From NCBI GenBank assembly GCA_025531455.1, contig JAMYHL010000017.1, positions 310,001 to 374,000 on the forward strand: 64,000 nt of DNA, given 5' to 3'. This document shows positions 11,895 through 22,307 of the stretch, piece by piece. Below the pieces are notes generated by a model that was not told where the DNA came from, made no database searches, and saw only the letters and a list, made by a program, of their open reading frames with translations. The first letter of the stretch is position 1; each line of letters opens with the position of its first letter. The translations under genes and the position numbers were made by a program. Source of the stretch: Apiotrichum sp. Y4204 (taxonomy: Eukaryota; Basidiomycota; Tremellomycetes; Trichosporonales; Trichosporonaceae).

Positions 11895-12889
11895 ATGCGC
11901 GCCGCCCTCGCGTTTGCGGGCGCGCTCCTCCTCGCGGCGAGTGCGCACGCGACGGCCCTCACGACCCTGCTGCTCGCGAATGAGAAGAGCTGCTTCTATG
12001 CTGATGTCGATGGTGTTGGAGAGAAGATTGGTGAGTCGGCTGTAATGGACTCATTGAGAGTAGGCCACGATTCTTGTTGGCGCGTGATGTTGGCGGAAGA
12101 TTGCAGCTAGGCATCTGCGGGGCCGTGGTCTTGATGGCTGCAGCTCCTCACAAGGACTGTAGCTGCCCGGCCTGCCATGACTATACCCCTAGCCGTGTCT
12201 AAATTCTCTACCTTGCAACCACTGCTTTACACCGCTAACCCCAGGCTTCTACTTTGCAGTGCAGTCGGGCGGCAACTTCGAGATCGACTGGGTGGTGATG
12301 GACCCCGAGGACAAGTCGATTATTGACGGCGACAACGAGCGCCAGGGCGATTTTATCTTCACGGCCAAGACGATCGGCGAGTACTCGTTTTGCTTTTCGA
12401 ACGACGGGAGCGGCGCAGACAAGCTCATCGACTTTGAGTGAGTGCACCAAACACGGGAGATGGCGTGGGCTATTGGTACACTCCCAGCTCTAGCCGATCG
12501 CCATCCCCATCTCTGAGGCGCAGCACTTACACGCAGCATCATGGTCGAGTCGGAGCCGCGCCGCGTCCTCTCGGCACAGCAGGCCGTTCCGCTCAAGGAG
12601 CACACGTCGGCGCTCGAAGAGAGCACGTACAAGCTCAACGGGCTGCTCTCGAATGTCCAGCGCACGCAAAAGTACTTCCACACGCGCCATCACCGCAACT
12701 ACTCGACCGTACTCTCCACGCAGAGCCGTATTTTCTGGTTTACCGTCCTCGAGTGTGTTCTCATGGCGGCGATGAGCCTGTGAGTTGCATTAGATGAGGT
12801 TGTTGGGGTTGTGCTGACTGTGTAGTTCGCAGATCTGGGTGCTCAAGACATTCTTCTCGCGCTCGGGAAGCAGGCGGTTCAAGGTCTGA
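11895..12889 (+). CDS. p24 family cargo receptor (EMP24/GOLD)
   Basis: Exons 11895-12030, 12245-12437, 12537-12779 and 12826-12889 give 211 aa. There is a signal peptide of about 20 residues. A GOLD domain follows with the conserved cysteine pair (KSCFYADV and YSFCFSND) and the motif DGDNERQGDFIF. A coiled-coil stem, one membrane span (WFTVLECVLMAAMSL) and a short tail with two aromatic residues and basic residues (LKTFFSRSGSRRFKV) complete it. p24 proteins cycle between ER and Golgi in COPII/COPI vesicles and help package GPI-anchored and other cargo. The exact subfamily (Erp-like) is not resolved. The GOS1 and p24 genes are divergent, sharing a roughly 375-bp intergenic region. Confidence 0.93.
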
Positions 12890-13063
12890 GATATCTGGAG
12901 AAAGCTGGCATGGCGAGACGAGATGCATTGCAATACATGACCCTGGCGGAGGAAGAGCGTGCCGCGAGACTGCCTGACAACCACACTGCGCTGCACATGA
13001 CCTAGTCTGACTACACTGCTGATACGTCTATTCTACACAACACAAATATCCCTCTTCATAACC

Positions 13064-14572
13064 CTATGTCTTTGGGCGCTGCGCGTCGTACACCGGAATC
13101 GCCTCGCTGATCCACGGCAGCTGGAAGAGGTCGGAGCGGCGCAGGTCCTCCTCGCGCACGCTGCCGCCATTTGTGCCCGGCATGCCAATCTGGTGACCGA
13201 GCATCGTGTCCAGGTCGCGTGCCTGTGCTGCGAGCCAGTTGTGGATAAACGCGTAGGGCGACGAGCTGGGGTTAGCGAGATGACTTCAGAATAGCAGCTC
13301 ATCGATACGGGGACATCAGCTGCTAGCTTCTCAACTCACGCAAAGGCCTCGAGGAAATCGCGCTTCTGCTTGATATCCCGTGCAAAGTACGCGAGCTCGC
13401 CGACCTTGTCGTCGAGCTTGACGATATCGGTGCCGGTCTGGCCCTCAAAGTTCTGGAGGAGGGTGGCCATCTTGGACTTGAGCGGGTCCTCAATCTCGAT
13501 GGGAATGTCAAAGCAGCGGGGGTGGAAGTTGTGCTCCTTGGACACGTCGATCTCGTAGTTGATCACCACGGGGTCGGGGTGGTGGAGGAAGCGCGTCGCG
13601 ACCTCGGGGATCTGGTGGAACTGGATGCCCTCCGCGCCGTGGGGCACGAGCTTCTCCAGCCCGCCAATGGGCCGCACGACCGTCGGGTCCTCCTTGTCCT
13701 GTGCCCCGCTCGTCTTGACAAGCTGCCACACAGCCGCCATGACCTCGGCGCGCGTGCCCTCCCGCATCGAGATCATGTCGCTCAGCGGCGGAATCACCTT
13801 GAAGCGCTCCGGGTAGTGCGCGAGATGAATCACAATCCGGCAGCGCACGTTCTTGTCGCCGCGGCGCAGCACCTCAAAGCCGTCGACGGGCGGCGCAGTG
13901 CTCGACGGGTGCCACTCGACAATGTTGCCCTCGGGGAACGTCGGCGCCTCGCGATTGTCAAACTCGACGACTATCGAGCGCAGGAACGACGAGAACTTGC
14001 GCTTCTGCTTGTCCAGGCGGTGGTTTCCGGTCTGCTGTGAGTTCGTAGTTCGAAAGGCGATAACTCACGTCAAGCAACCGCCCCTCTATCCTGAGGACCC
14101 AGCCCGCGACGCCCTTGCCAGTGTTGAGGTCGACGCCCGGAGCGCCGGGCACATCCTCCTTCTTCTCCTCCTTCTCCCCGTCCTTGCCCTCGCCATCCTT
14201 CATCTCCACATCCTTCTCCTCGTTCCCCTGCCACGCCTGGTCGTGCGCGGTATGGCTCAAAAACACCCGTAGCGTGCGCTTCACCCGGGTGCTCCGCCCC
14301 AGCGCGTCGTTGATCTCCGCCTTTTTCCGGAGCAAAGTCCAGTCCAGCTTCTGCTCAATCTTCATCAGCTCCGTAAACGCCGGCGAGTCGGGCACGAGCG
14401 ACTGCAGCACGTGCGGCGGCGGGAGCGGCGGGCGCGGGTGTTTCCTGCTGTCAGCGAGATTCAGAGGCAGAACGTACCGCCTCGGGGCATCGGCCTCGGC
14501 CTCGGCGGGGCGCTTTCCCGCTGGAGCGGACCCGGCGGGCGGGGCGGGCTGGGACGGGCCGGCAGTCGCCAT
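13064..14572 (-). CDS. SNF12: SWI/SNF or RSC subunit, SWIB domain (SNF12/RSC6)
   Basis: Exons 14069-14572, 13340-14031 and 13064-13265 give 465 aa. The N-terminus is Ala/Pro-rich. The middle has the conserved 'KIEQKLDWTLLRKKAEI' helix and a Lys/Glu-rich insert. A SWIB/MDM2-type segment is seen at FKVIPPLSDMISMREGTRAE. The C-terminal part ends in the helical FIHNWLAAQARDLDTML region. BAF60/Snf12/Rsc6 proteins are core members of the nuclear SWI/SNF or RSC remodellers; which complex cannot be told here. A 30-nt stretch with GT...AG ends at about 14454-14483 is in frame and stop-free. It may be coding or an ultra-short intron, so the N-terminal model is uncertain by 10 residues. Confidence 0.9.
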
Positions 14573-14943
14573 TGTGGATGTGATGCGATGGATGGGTCGT
14601 GGATGTTGTGGATGTTGTGGATGGGATGATCGAGGTCAACATCGAGAGTCGCGTCGCCAGCTGGGCGCGAGGATGGAAAAGGGACGCTCGGGTTTGGTCC
14701 CGTCGCACATAGATACTAGGGTCCGTTGCTAATTGTCACGTCAAATACCATTACAATGTAGGAGCGACATTACAACAACCATTACAATTTAAAGAGCAGC
14801 ATTACAACAATTCGATCCTCCAGCCATTCTAAGTACCAATTACATAACCCCCCCACCTCCACCCAAGATTTCCGCCCTCAACAACAAGTTCGCGATTGAT
14901 GGTCATCCCCGCATTCAATCTTGCCACCACAACCCACGATACC
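14573..14943. promoter_or_regulatory. Divergent promoter region, SNF12 / RRP36
   Basis: This intergenic stretch of 371 bp contains GTGGAT/TGTGGATGT short repeats near the SNF12 start. It also has two related TACAACA(A/T)-type segments around 14755-14815. No gene is seen in it. Confidence 0.45.
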
Positions 14944-16211
14944 ATGGCACGCAAAGCAGCAAAGGCAAAGGCGACCGCAACGGCATACGCGGCGCCCAAC
15001 GACGGCGTACTCGATTCCGACTCGGAAGTCGACGAGTTTGCCACCTACGGCGCCCACGACGCGGAGGTTGACGGAGAAGAACTTGAGGGAGAGGTCGAGA
15101 GCGAGGACGGCGAGGACGGCGACGGGGTGGGGATGTACGAGCCGGACGACTGGGACGGCGCGTCCGTGACCGACTCGGAGTCGGAGGACGACGACGACGA
15201 CGCCGCGCAGATGGTGGGTATATATACAGACATTTCGGGGGCTGACGGCAGAAACGCCTGCGTAAGGGACTCGACGCCATTCCGCTCGAGACGCTCCGCA
15301 AGGCGCAGCGCTCCATGAAGAAGCAGAAAGAGCAGAGTGATTCCGAGGAGGAAGATGGGATGAGCGCCAAGGAGCGCAAGCTCGCGGACGCGCGGGCGCG
15401 GCTTGCGGAGATGCAGCGCGCAAAGGGCAAGGCGCGGGGAGTAGACGACGGGTATCCGCCTGGCATGGAGCGGGAGCGGGAGAGGGAGAGGGAGCGTGAG
15501 CGGAAAGAAATTGCAAAACGCGAGAACAAGCACGCGTGAGTTGTTTCGCCTGCGTGCTAAGTCTCTAACTCCAGGCCGACGGTCATGTCTACGAAGAAGC
15601 AGGTATCGCGGGCGCGGCAGGTCGTCGCCGTTCCGACCGTGGAGCGGCGTGACCCGCGTTTCTCCTCTCTCTCAGCAGGCAAGGCGGACGCCGACCTGCA
15701 TGCGCGAGGATACGCCTTTCTCCCGGGAATGCAAAAGGACGAGCTGGACGGGCTCCGCGCCGCAGTCGCGACCGCAACCAAGGCGGAGCGCACGTGCAAG
15801 CTTGCTGAAAAGCCGCGGTTCACGGCCGAGCGGGAGCGGCTGGAACGCGAGCTCGCGCGCGCGCGGAGCAAGTACGAGCGGACGGTGCGCGAGGCCCGCG
15901 AGCGTGAGGTACTCGCGCAAGCCAAGCGCGAGGAGAGGGAGAAGCGCGCAGACGGCAAGGGCGCGTGGTACATGAAGAAGTGTGAGTGGTTATATTTTAA
16001 GCGGAAGGCGCTGATGGTTTTAGCGGAGAAACGCGATCTCCTGCTCCAGTCCCGCTTCCAGGCGCTCGAGGCCGAGGGCGGGAAGCGCGCGGTCAAAAAG
16101 GCGATGGACAAGAAGCAGAAAAAGGTCGCGGGCAAGGAGAAGAAGAGCCGGCCGTTCGCTGCCGGTTCGAGTGGGCGCGAGGAGGGTGGGAAGCGGCGCC
16201 GGGTGGCGTAG
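14944..16211 (+). CDS. RRP36: rRNA processing protein RRP36
   Basis: Exons 14944-15213, 15252-15535, 15575-15981 and 16024-16211 give 382 aa. The N-terminal half is acidic (Asp/Glu runs, residues about 20-90). A region rich in Arg/Glu heptads follows, ending in an (RE)n run. The Rrp36 core comes next: DPRFSSLSAG, the YAFLPGMQ segment, then a long charged helix and GAWYMKK. The tail is very basic and would suit nucleolar targeting. Rrp36 is a component of the 90S pre-ribosome needed for early 18S rRNA cleavages. Three introns of 38-42 nt interrupt the gene. It converges on RPL24. Confidence 0.92.
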
Positions 16212-16723
16212 ATGTATTATGTACTGCATGGGTTGCTCATGTTGCGGAATAGATGGATTGTTATGAGATTTCGCTCATTTGTCTGACCGTTCTGACAAGC
16301 GTCTCAAAGACCGCCCAGCGTGACAATGTGACAGGATCCAGCGATTTTCCAACTCGACGTGCTCTAGACTCGCGGTGATGGTCTGCACCAAGCGTGCGTC
16401 CTAGCCACAAATCAGTATCCCACCTGTCCGCTGCGTCTTGTCGGCTGCACAAGATCATCCCGTCGCGTACCACCTCCTCAGCCCCAACGGCTCCGCTCCG
16501 TCTGGTAGTCCGCGCCACTACTTCCACACTCTCACCCTGCTCCGGTCGCTCCACTCCAGCGGGCTCCACTCTCACGCATGGGAACCAGTGCATCGCTCTG
16601 CGCGACGCGCGGCCATATCCTACAAAGTCATCCCCGGGTCAGAGGGCGAATCGTGGCTGTACCACCAGCTCGCCATCCATGAAGGTTTTTTGAGTTTATC
16701 GCTAAACACGCCGACCAGCACGT
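16212..16723. other. Convergent 3' regions of RRP36 and RPL24
   Basis: About 510 bp lie between two stop codons. Both strands carry short open frames (plus 16405-16764; minus 16261-16593, 110 aa with a true ATG), but neither shows a domain. The plus frame runs into the RPL24 coding end. I treat the region as 3' UTR sequence. Confidence 0.45.
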
Positions 16724-17852
16724 TTAGCGGCCACCCTTGGCACCGGCCTTGGGCTGCTTGGTGAGCTTGGGGACGGGGTTGGCGCCGACGCCGGAGGGGC
16801 GGGCGGCCTTCTTGGACTCCTTGTCCTTCTTGGCGGCCTTGGCCTTGGTGATGGCGGCCTGGCGGGCGGCGGCGCGGACCTCGGGCTTAGCAGTGCGCTT
16901 GGCGAGGATGGAGGCGAGGTCGGCACCGACGACACCACGCTGCATTGTGAGTAAGAGTTCCTTGAGGTGTGGTTGGTTGGCGGAGTGGATTCCACGGCGC
17001 GGACTTCGAGCTCTCTCAAGAGCGACAGCCGACACGCATCCGTCTTGATCGCACTCCGCCAGCATCTACTCACCTGAACCTTCACGTTCTTGCGGCTGCG
17101 CTTCTTGGCGACCTCCTCGGTGACACCCTTCTTGTGCATGCGACGGTACACCTGGGTCCAGGCAATCTTGCGGGGGTTCTTGCGCTGGAGGAAGAGCGAC
17201 TCGGTCTTCGATCCGGAGAAGCGGAAGGTCTGTCGTTAGTCATGCCAGGAGAGCATTCTGCGGAGGGTGCTGCTGGTTGCGAGGGGGAGAGTTCGAGGTC
17301 TGAGACGCGAGATAACAGGAGGAGGTGGGGGACGGAGCGAGGACGCGACGAGTCGAGGAAACGCGCGAGGGGGACGTAACGGGAGAAGTAGATTGCTCGT
17401 GACCTTCCGGAGCATGATCGTCGTCTGCTGTAAAAAATAGCGGGTCGTAGCTCAATGTCGAAGCGGATGGAGCCTTGGCCTGTCTAGCGAACGCAGACTG
17501 CGCAAATCAACGCCAGACAGGGAGCAGCCGTCCATCCATCACGACACTCGAGACGGTCCTCGCAATCTCCGGTCGATTCCTCGTTGTCGCTGTCGTCCGT
17601 CGTGTCTCCCGTCGCTCGTCGCTCCGTCCCTTCTGTCCAACCCAGCTTCCCTCCAGCGTTTCCAGCTCTTCTCTCCCTCGCCGTCCTCTCCAACCAGCAG
17701 CAGCGCGCGACGTGATGCGTACCTTCGAGTCGCCACGGACGTAAAGCCTGCCCCGGCCGGGGTAGACTGCGTTGTCAGCGACACTCTTTTTGCCATAATC
17801 CGCTTCAAAACTCACTTTTGAAGCCGCTAAAGTCACAACGGTCGACACGCAT
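16724..17852 (-). CDS. RPL24: 60S ribosomal protein L24 (eL24)
   Basis: Four exons were rebuilt: 17816-17852, 17723-17766, 17074-17229 and 16724-16939, giving 150 aa. Joined, the start reads MRVDRCDFSGFKIYPGRGR and continues through LYVRGDSKTFRF, NPRKIAWTQVYRRMHKKG and KKRSRKNVKVQRGVVGA, all hallmarks of eL24. The C-terminus is Lys/Ala-rich. The protein is part of the cytosolic large subunit near the intersubunit face. The second intron (17230-17722, 493 nt) is far longer than the others, a common trait of ribosomal protein genes. A further intron in the 5' UTR (about 17854-17911, branch-point CTAAC, acceptor directly before the ATG) is likely. Confidence 0.95.
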
Positions 17853-19042
17853 TCTTTCGTCGTTAGCGGTGGGGTGGCGGGGAGAAGAAAAAGAAAAGGG
17901 TGGGGGCTCACGTTGAGGATAGCTGCGAAGGTGGTCAGTTGGACGGTGGTCAACGCGATGCTGGTGATGTTGAGCGCGAGAGCGAGAGCGAGCACGCAGC
18001 GGAGCGCAGGAGCCAGGAGCCAGGAGCGAGCCAGGTGCAAGGTGCCACTGCCAGTGCCAGTGCCAGTGTGCAGGTTCCACCACCCCAGCACGCAGCACAC
18101 CACAGTCGAGTCCAGTCAGCCAGCCAGCCCTGTCGCCGCCAACCCCCACTCTCACCGTACTCACTTCTTACAGGCAGCGTGGCTAAGCGGAAGCAGATTT
18201 GGTGCATGAAAAAAATCGCCCAAGCAAAAGCTTGGCCACTCAGCGAACAGCCTGAGTGAAAAGCGCTAGGCCAAGTCAACAAATTCTTATCACCGATGGT
18301 ATCATAACGCCGAAATTCCCGGTCGTCCTTTACGACCTCGTTCGGCTGCTCGCCGACCCAAGGCAAACCAGGTGCAACCTGAGCCGAGCTGAGTGTCTGT
18401 GTCCTGTTGCTGTGCGTGGCCTGCATGCACCCTCCAGGCCTCCAATGCCTCCAAGCTCCAAGCCTCTGACTTCAAGAACAGAACACAGCCTGATGTGACT
18501 GGAATCCATTATTCTCGGACATACAAAGCACGGGATCACGAAAATCAAAAGATCAGAAGGACTCTGGCATGCAGATTCAAAGCGTACAGACTGCAGACTG
18601 GGGAGCATGGGTGGCAAGGTGGCCGCTCTTTGGGAGGATGTCCATAGTCGTTGCGAGTTTATGTAGGATGGTTAGCAGACAAAACCCATTCATCATCGAG
18701 CAGACATTCCTCGCCAGTCTTCAAAGTTGATCCCCTTGTCGTTCATGCATGCTATCTATCCGATCTCCCTTCCACATTTGCGAGGTGTGCAAAGCAGCGA
18801 GCAGCCAGTTTGGGTCAATGGATGGAAGATTACAAGCACTGTTGCCTATCCTGTTGGGTGGTCATGAGAGTGGCGGACAGCGAGTGGCGGCAACCAAAAT
18901 TTTGCGGAGGCCCGCTCTTACCTCGTGCACATCCCCCCATGACGCACAGGCCTGCCAAAAGTTGACAACAGCGACTCGCGCGTCTCGACCATTAAAACCT
19001 CTACATTCCCATCTACTCTACTACTGGCGTCGCCACCGCTCC
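17853..19042. other. Divergent intergenic region, RPL24 / SUA5
   Basis: About 1.2 kb without a supported protein gene. It contains the RPL24 leader and promoter, CCAGTG/GAGCCAG short tandem repeats (about 18000-18065), the hairpin cluster listed separately at 18209-18275, and the SUA5 promoter. A TTAAAA element (about 18990) and a pyrimidine-rich tract lie just before the SUA5 start. Confidence 0.5.
18209..18275 (-). ncRNA. Candidate structured RNA: nested hairpins and T-tract
   Basis: Within 67 bp there is a 6-bp stem with a 4-nt loop (18220-18225 with 18230-18235). There is also a 7-bp perfect stem with an 8-nt loop (18237-18243 with 18252-18258). A 6-bp outer stem (18232-18237 with 18269-18274) encloses the second and competes with the first. 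Read on the minus strand, the hairpins are followed by seven T (18209-18215), which would suit Pol III termination. I cannot assign it to a known RNA family, and no tRNA cloverleaf forms. It could also be a DNA-level regulatory palindrome. Confidence 0.3.
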
Positions 19043-20383
19043 ATGGGCCTCGCGCGCACTGCCGCCCGTCTCACAACAACAGCACTCTCCAAAATGACCC
19101 CCGTTCTTCCGTGCGACGTCGCGGGGCTGGCCATCACCCCGTCGGCGCCGAATCCGCTGCAGTCGCCGCGGCTCACCATCCCCGCACCGCTGCGCGAGTC
19201 GCTCGATGCTGCGGCTTCACACCTCCGCGCTGGGCGCACCGTCGCGTTCCCAACCGAAACGGTGTACGGACTCGGCGCGCACTCTCTCGATCCTGCTGCC
19301 GTCGCGAAAGTATACGCCATCAAGCGCCGGCCCGCCGACAACCCGCTGATTATTCACGTCGCCTCGCTCGACATGCTCGACCGCCTCCTGCCGCAATCCT
19401 ACACCCGGTCGGCACTCTACAACGCACTCATATCCGCGTTCTGGCCCGGGCCGCTCACTCTCCTCTTCCCCTCGCCCAACCCCCCGCCACCACCAGCGCC
19501 GCAGACGAACGCGATCCGCCTCCCGGCCCACCCCCTCGCGCGGGCGCTCATCGCCGTCGCCGACCTTCCCGTATCTGCCCCGAGCGCTAATTCGTCCGGC
19601 CGCCCTTCGCCCACAACCGCTGCGCACGTCGCGCACGACCTTGACGGCGCCGACGGACTCGGGTGTATCCTCGACGGCGGGGCGTGCGGCGTTGGTGTGG
19701 AGAGCACGGTCGTGGACGGGCTCGCGTGGGTCCCCGGCGGAGGCGGGAGCGTGAACGTCCTCCGACCTGGTGGACTCGGCGTCGAGGAAATTGCACGCGT
19801 CGTCGCCGAAGTTGACGCTGTCCATGGAGGGAGCACAGAGGTGCTCCTGCACGGCAAGCCGTGGTCACTTGGCGCGGCGATCCCCAAGCCTAAGAGCGAC
19901 GCGCCGCCCAGCACGCCAGGGATGAAGTACCGGCATTACTCGCCGCGTATTCCGGTACATCTCCTGCTGCCGAGCAATACCTTTCCGCAGCCGGCGGTCA
20001 CCCCGCCGCATACTTCTCCGGGGGAGGTGGTGCGGCGGCTGGCGCTCGCGACGGGCAAGCCGCACGCACGATTGGGATTACTTTATTTTGACGACTCGCC
20101 CCTCTTCCGTGCGCTCTCAAGTGAAAGCGGGTACGAGCTGGTTCCGCTCTCGCTCGGTGCGGACGCGACTTCCGCTGCGCAGCGCCTCTTTGGCGGTATG
20201 CTCTCCCTCGAGGGGGCCGGCGTGGACGCGATCCTCATTGAGGGGTGCAGCGATGCGGGGCTGGGGCTCGCGGTCATGGAGCGCGTCGGGAAGGCGGTCG
20301 GCGGGGGAGGTGTCAATGGCTCCCTTGGTGACGGGCAGGTGACCGGCCCGTCGGACGAGGGACGCCACTGGGTCGAGGTGTAA
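19043..20383 (+). CDS. SUA5: Threonylcarbamoyl-AMP synthase (YrdC/Sua5)
   Basis: A single exon of 446 aa. The YrdC domain (about residues 55-250) has the signature GRTVAFPTETVYGLGAH, KRRPADNPLIIH, FWPGPLTLL and the serine-rich SAPSANSSG loop. The C-terminal Sua5 domain (about 300-440) is joined by a PGMKYRHYSP linker. The enzyme makes threonylcarbamoyl-AMP from Thr, bicarbonate and ATP, the first step of t6A at position 37 of ANN-decoding tRNAs. The first 17 residues (MGLARTAARLTTTALSK) are basic and hydroxylated like a mitochondrial presequence. A second ATG follows at 19094. A start further upstream is in frame but lies before the likely promoter element, so I chose 19043. Confidence 0.95.
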   Translation: MGLARTAARLTTTALSKMTPVLPCDVAGLAITPSAPNPLQSPRLTIPAPLRESLDAAASHLRAGRTVAFPTETVYGLGAHSLDPAAVAKVYAIKRRPADNPLIIHVASLDMLDRLLPQSYTRSALYNALISAFWPGPLTLLFPSPNPPPPPAPQTNAIRLPAHPLARALIAVADLPVSAPSANSSGRPSPTTAAHVAHDLDGADGLGCILDGGACGVGVESTVVDGLAWVPGGGGSVNVLRPGGLGVEEIARVVAEVDAVHGGSTEVLLHGKPWSLGAAIPKPKSDAPPSTPGMKYRHYSPRIPVHLLLPSNTFPQPAVTPPHTSPGEVVRRLALATGKPHARLGLLYFDDSPLFRALSSESGYELVPLSLGADATSAAQRLFGGMLSLEGAGVDAILIEGCSDAGLGLAVMERVGKAVGGGGVNGSLGDGQVTGPSDEGRHWVEV

Positions 20384-20484
20384 TAGATCATAGACTGTTG
20401 TACATGCATGTCGTGGTGTGTACAGTGGCGATGGGGAATGATGCGGTATCTAGTTCGGAGTTGACCGGGTCTCGGCCATGATAT

Positions 20485-21608
20485 CTACTGCTTCTCTGGA
20501 CTTCTCCTGATCTCTTCTTCAAGACTCGCAAAGAAGCTCTCCGCCTCCTTGGCTCTCCGCTCTTCTCTAAGCCGCGCAAGCCGCTCAGGCCCGCCCAAAA
20601 GCTGCGCACGCTTTGCCTCGACCACCTCGCGGCGCTTCTCCAATCGTCTCCGCTTCGCCTCCTGTGCGACGCTCATCCCCTTCCGGCGCTCGGCCCGCTC
20701 GCGTGCCGCGGCAGTCTCGAGGCGCTGCGCGTCGAGACTCGCCATCTGCTCTTTGCGCGCATCGTCGTCGAGTGAGAACTGGTACGCGCCCGCACCACGT
20801 ACGCGGACTGTCGTCAGTACATATCTCTCAGAAGTTCCTGAAGTTGCTCACCCTCTTTCGTCGAGTCATAGTGCGCCTGCCTCGCTTCGCGCTCCGTCTC
20901 GAGAAACTTTTGTTTCAGCGCCTCGGGATCAGGCTGGTACACGGGGAAGAAGGCCTGCTCGCCATCTGGTGTCAGCTTGCAAAAAGTGCGGTGTAGCTCA
21001 CAGATGAGGTTTTCAGGCCTTGTCGGCGCCTCCTCCTCGCGCTGCCACTCGCGTCCCCTCATCGCCTCCTTCTCCCTCGCGCGCTCCGCCTCCCTCGCCT
21101 CGCGTCTTGTCCCCCGCCGCGTCCGCCCAAGCTCATCAACATACTCCACCTCCTCCATATCCTGCAGCGTATCAAACGGATCACGCGCCTCGACCGCCGA
21201 CTCATCCACATCCGAAGAGTGATCCGACCACTCTCCGACCGCGCCGTAGTCGATCGTCGCCTCCGCCAGCTCGCGTTCCGAGAACCCGGACAGGTCGCCG
21301 CGCTTGAGCGCGTCATATTTCCGTGCCTTGGCTGCGAGGATTGCGCGCCGCTCCTCCTCCCCAACTGCGTCGTCGGAGAATACGCGCCGCTTCGCGTCGT
21401 TCCGCGCCTCCCTCGCGAGCCGCTTCACGAGCCCCGGACTCGGCCGCGCGAACGGATCCTTGTCTTTGGATTTATCCTCCTTGAGCGCGTCGCGCCGCGC
21501 GCCCCGCACCGCCCCCCGGCCCTCTTTTGCTAGCCGGTCGGCGTGCTCGGCTGTTATTGCCTTGAGCTCGAGAAGCGAGGCCTGCGAGATGGGGCCCGGG
21601 TTGGACAT
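20485..21608 (-). CDS. CCDC174-like nuclear protein (DUF4078)
   Basis: Exons 21002-21608, 20852-20965 and 20485-20807 give 347 aa. The protein is highly charged with long Arg/Glu-rich helices. It has the segment NLIYGEQAFFPVYQPDPEAL and then VRVRGAGAYQFSLDDDARK, which matches the DUF4078 core of the CCDC174 family. The start MSNPGPISQASLLELKAIT resembles the conserved N-terminus of that family. Animal CCDC174 is nuclear and linked to splicing and the exon-junction complex; function in fungi is inferred from this. It converges on SUA5, about 100 bp apart. Confidence 0.82.
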
Positions 21609-22307
21609 TGCGCGTGGGTGGGGGGTTGTGGATCGGATCGATGCGAATGTGGACCTCGGAAGTGGAGGATGACCGTCACAACAGAGTTGGTGGCAAACAG
21701 TGTCTAGAGTGCCACATGTGCGGTAATACCCAAACAATGGAGGTAATACAAATCAACTGAGAGGATTAGAGTTGGCGGAGATAGCGGGTGCTTTCCTAAT
21801 GTGCTCGAATGGGCGGTTATAGATACCCGCATCTACTCACCTAGTCATGCCGACTCATCCAACCCCATTGCGTCATAGGTCGTGGTGCACCGTGCACAAA
21901 CCCTGAAAGGCGTCTGGATCTAGATGGAGCGAACGTCCCCCTCGATGGGCCTCAATTTTGCCTCTGCTCTTGTGCCTGTGGCTGTGAGGTAGGTTTGCTG
22001 GTGCACAGCTTGTGGGCCTGCAGCCTGGCTTTTGATTCGAATGTTTTTTCCCACTGTGCGCAGAGCACGCGTGCGCAGCGCACACACGGTGCAACGGCAT
22101 TGCCAGCATCTACAGCACTGTAGCTCTGGAGCTTTCCCCTCTGCCTCCCACCACCACTCCACCACCCAACACCCACACCGCACACCACCTTTGTCTGGCC
22201 CACACCCTTTCCCATTCCCTTTCCATTTCTTTCATTTCCATCAATCTCTCCATCTACATCCACTCTCAACTCCTTTCCAACTACTCCCACATCTCTATCC
22301 ATCAACA
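21609..22307. promoter_or_regulatory. Divergent promoter region, CCDC174-like / RRM gene
   Basis: About 700 bp. The last 150 bp before the RRM gene form a strongly CT-rich leader with CACCACTCCACC and CCCATTCCC motifs. No other gene is seen. Confidence 0.5.

Noticed and set aside
16261..16764. Overlapping frames of about 110 codons between RRP36 and RPL24
   Set aside because: The minus frame has a true ATG but no recognisable features. The plus frame lacks an ATG and enters the RPL24 coding end. Convergent 3' UTRs explain the region.
18176..18260. tRNA gene suggested by a perfect A-box
   Set aside because: No B-box or T-arm follows and the ends do not pair, so no cloverleaf forms. Only the hairpin cluster is kept as a candidate.
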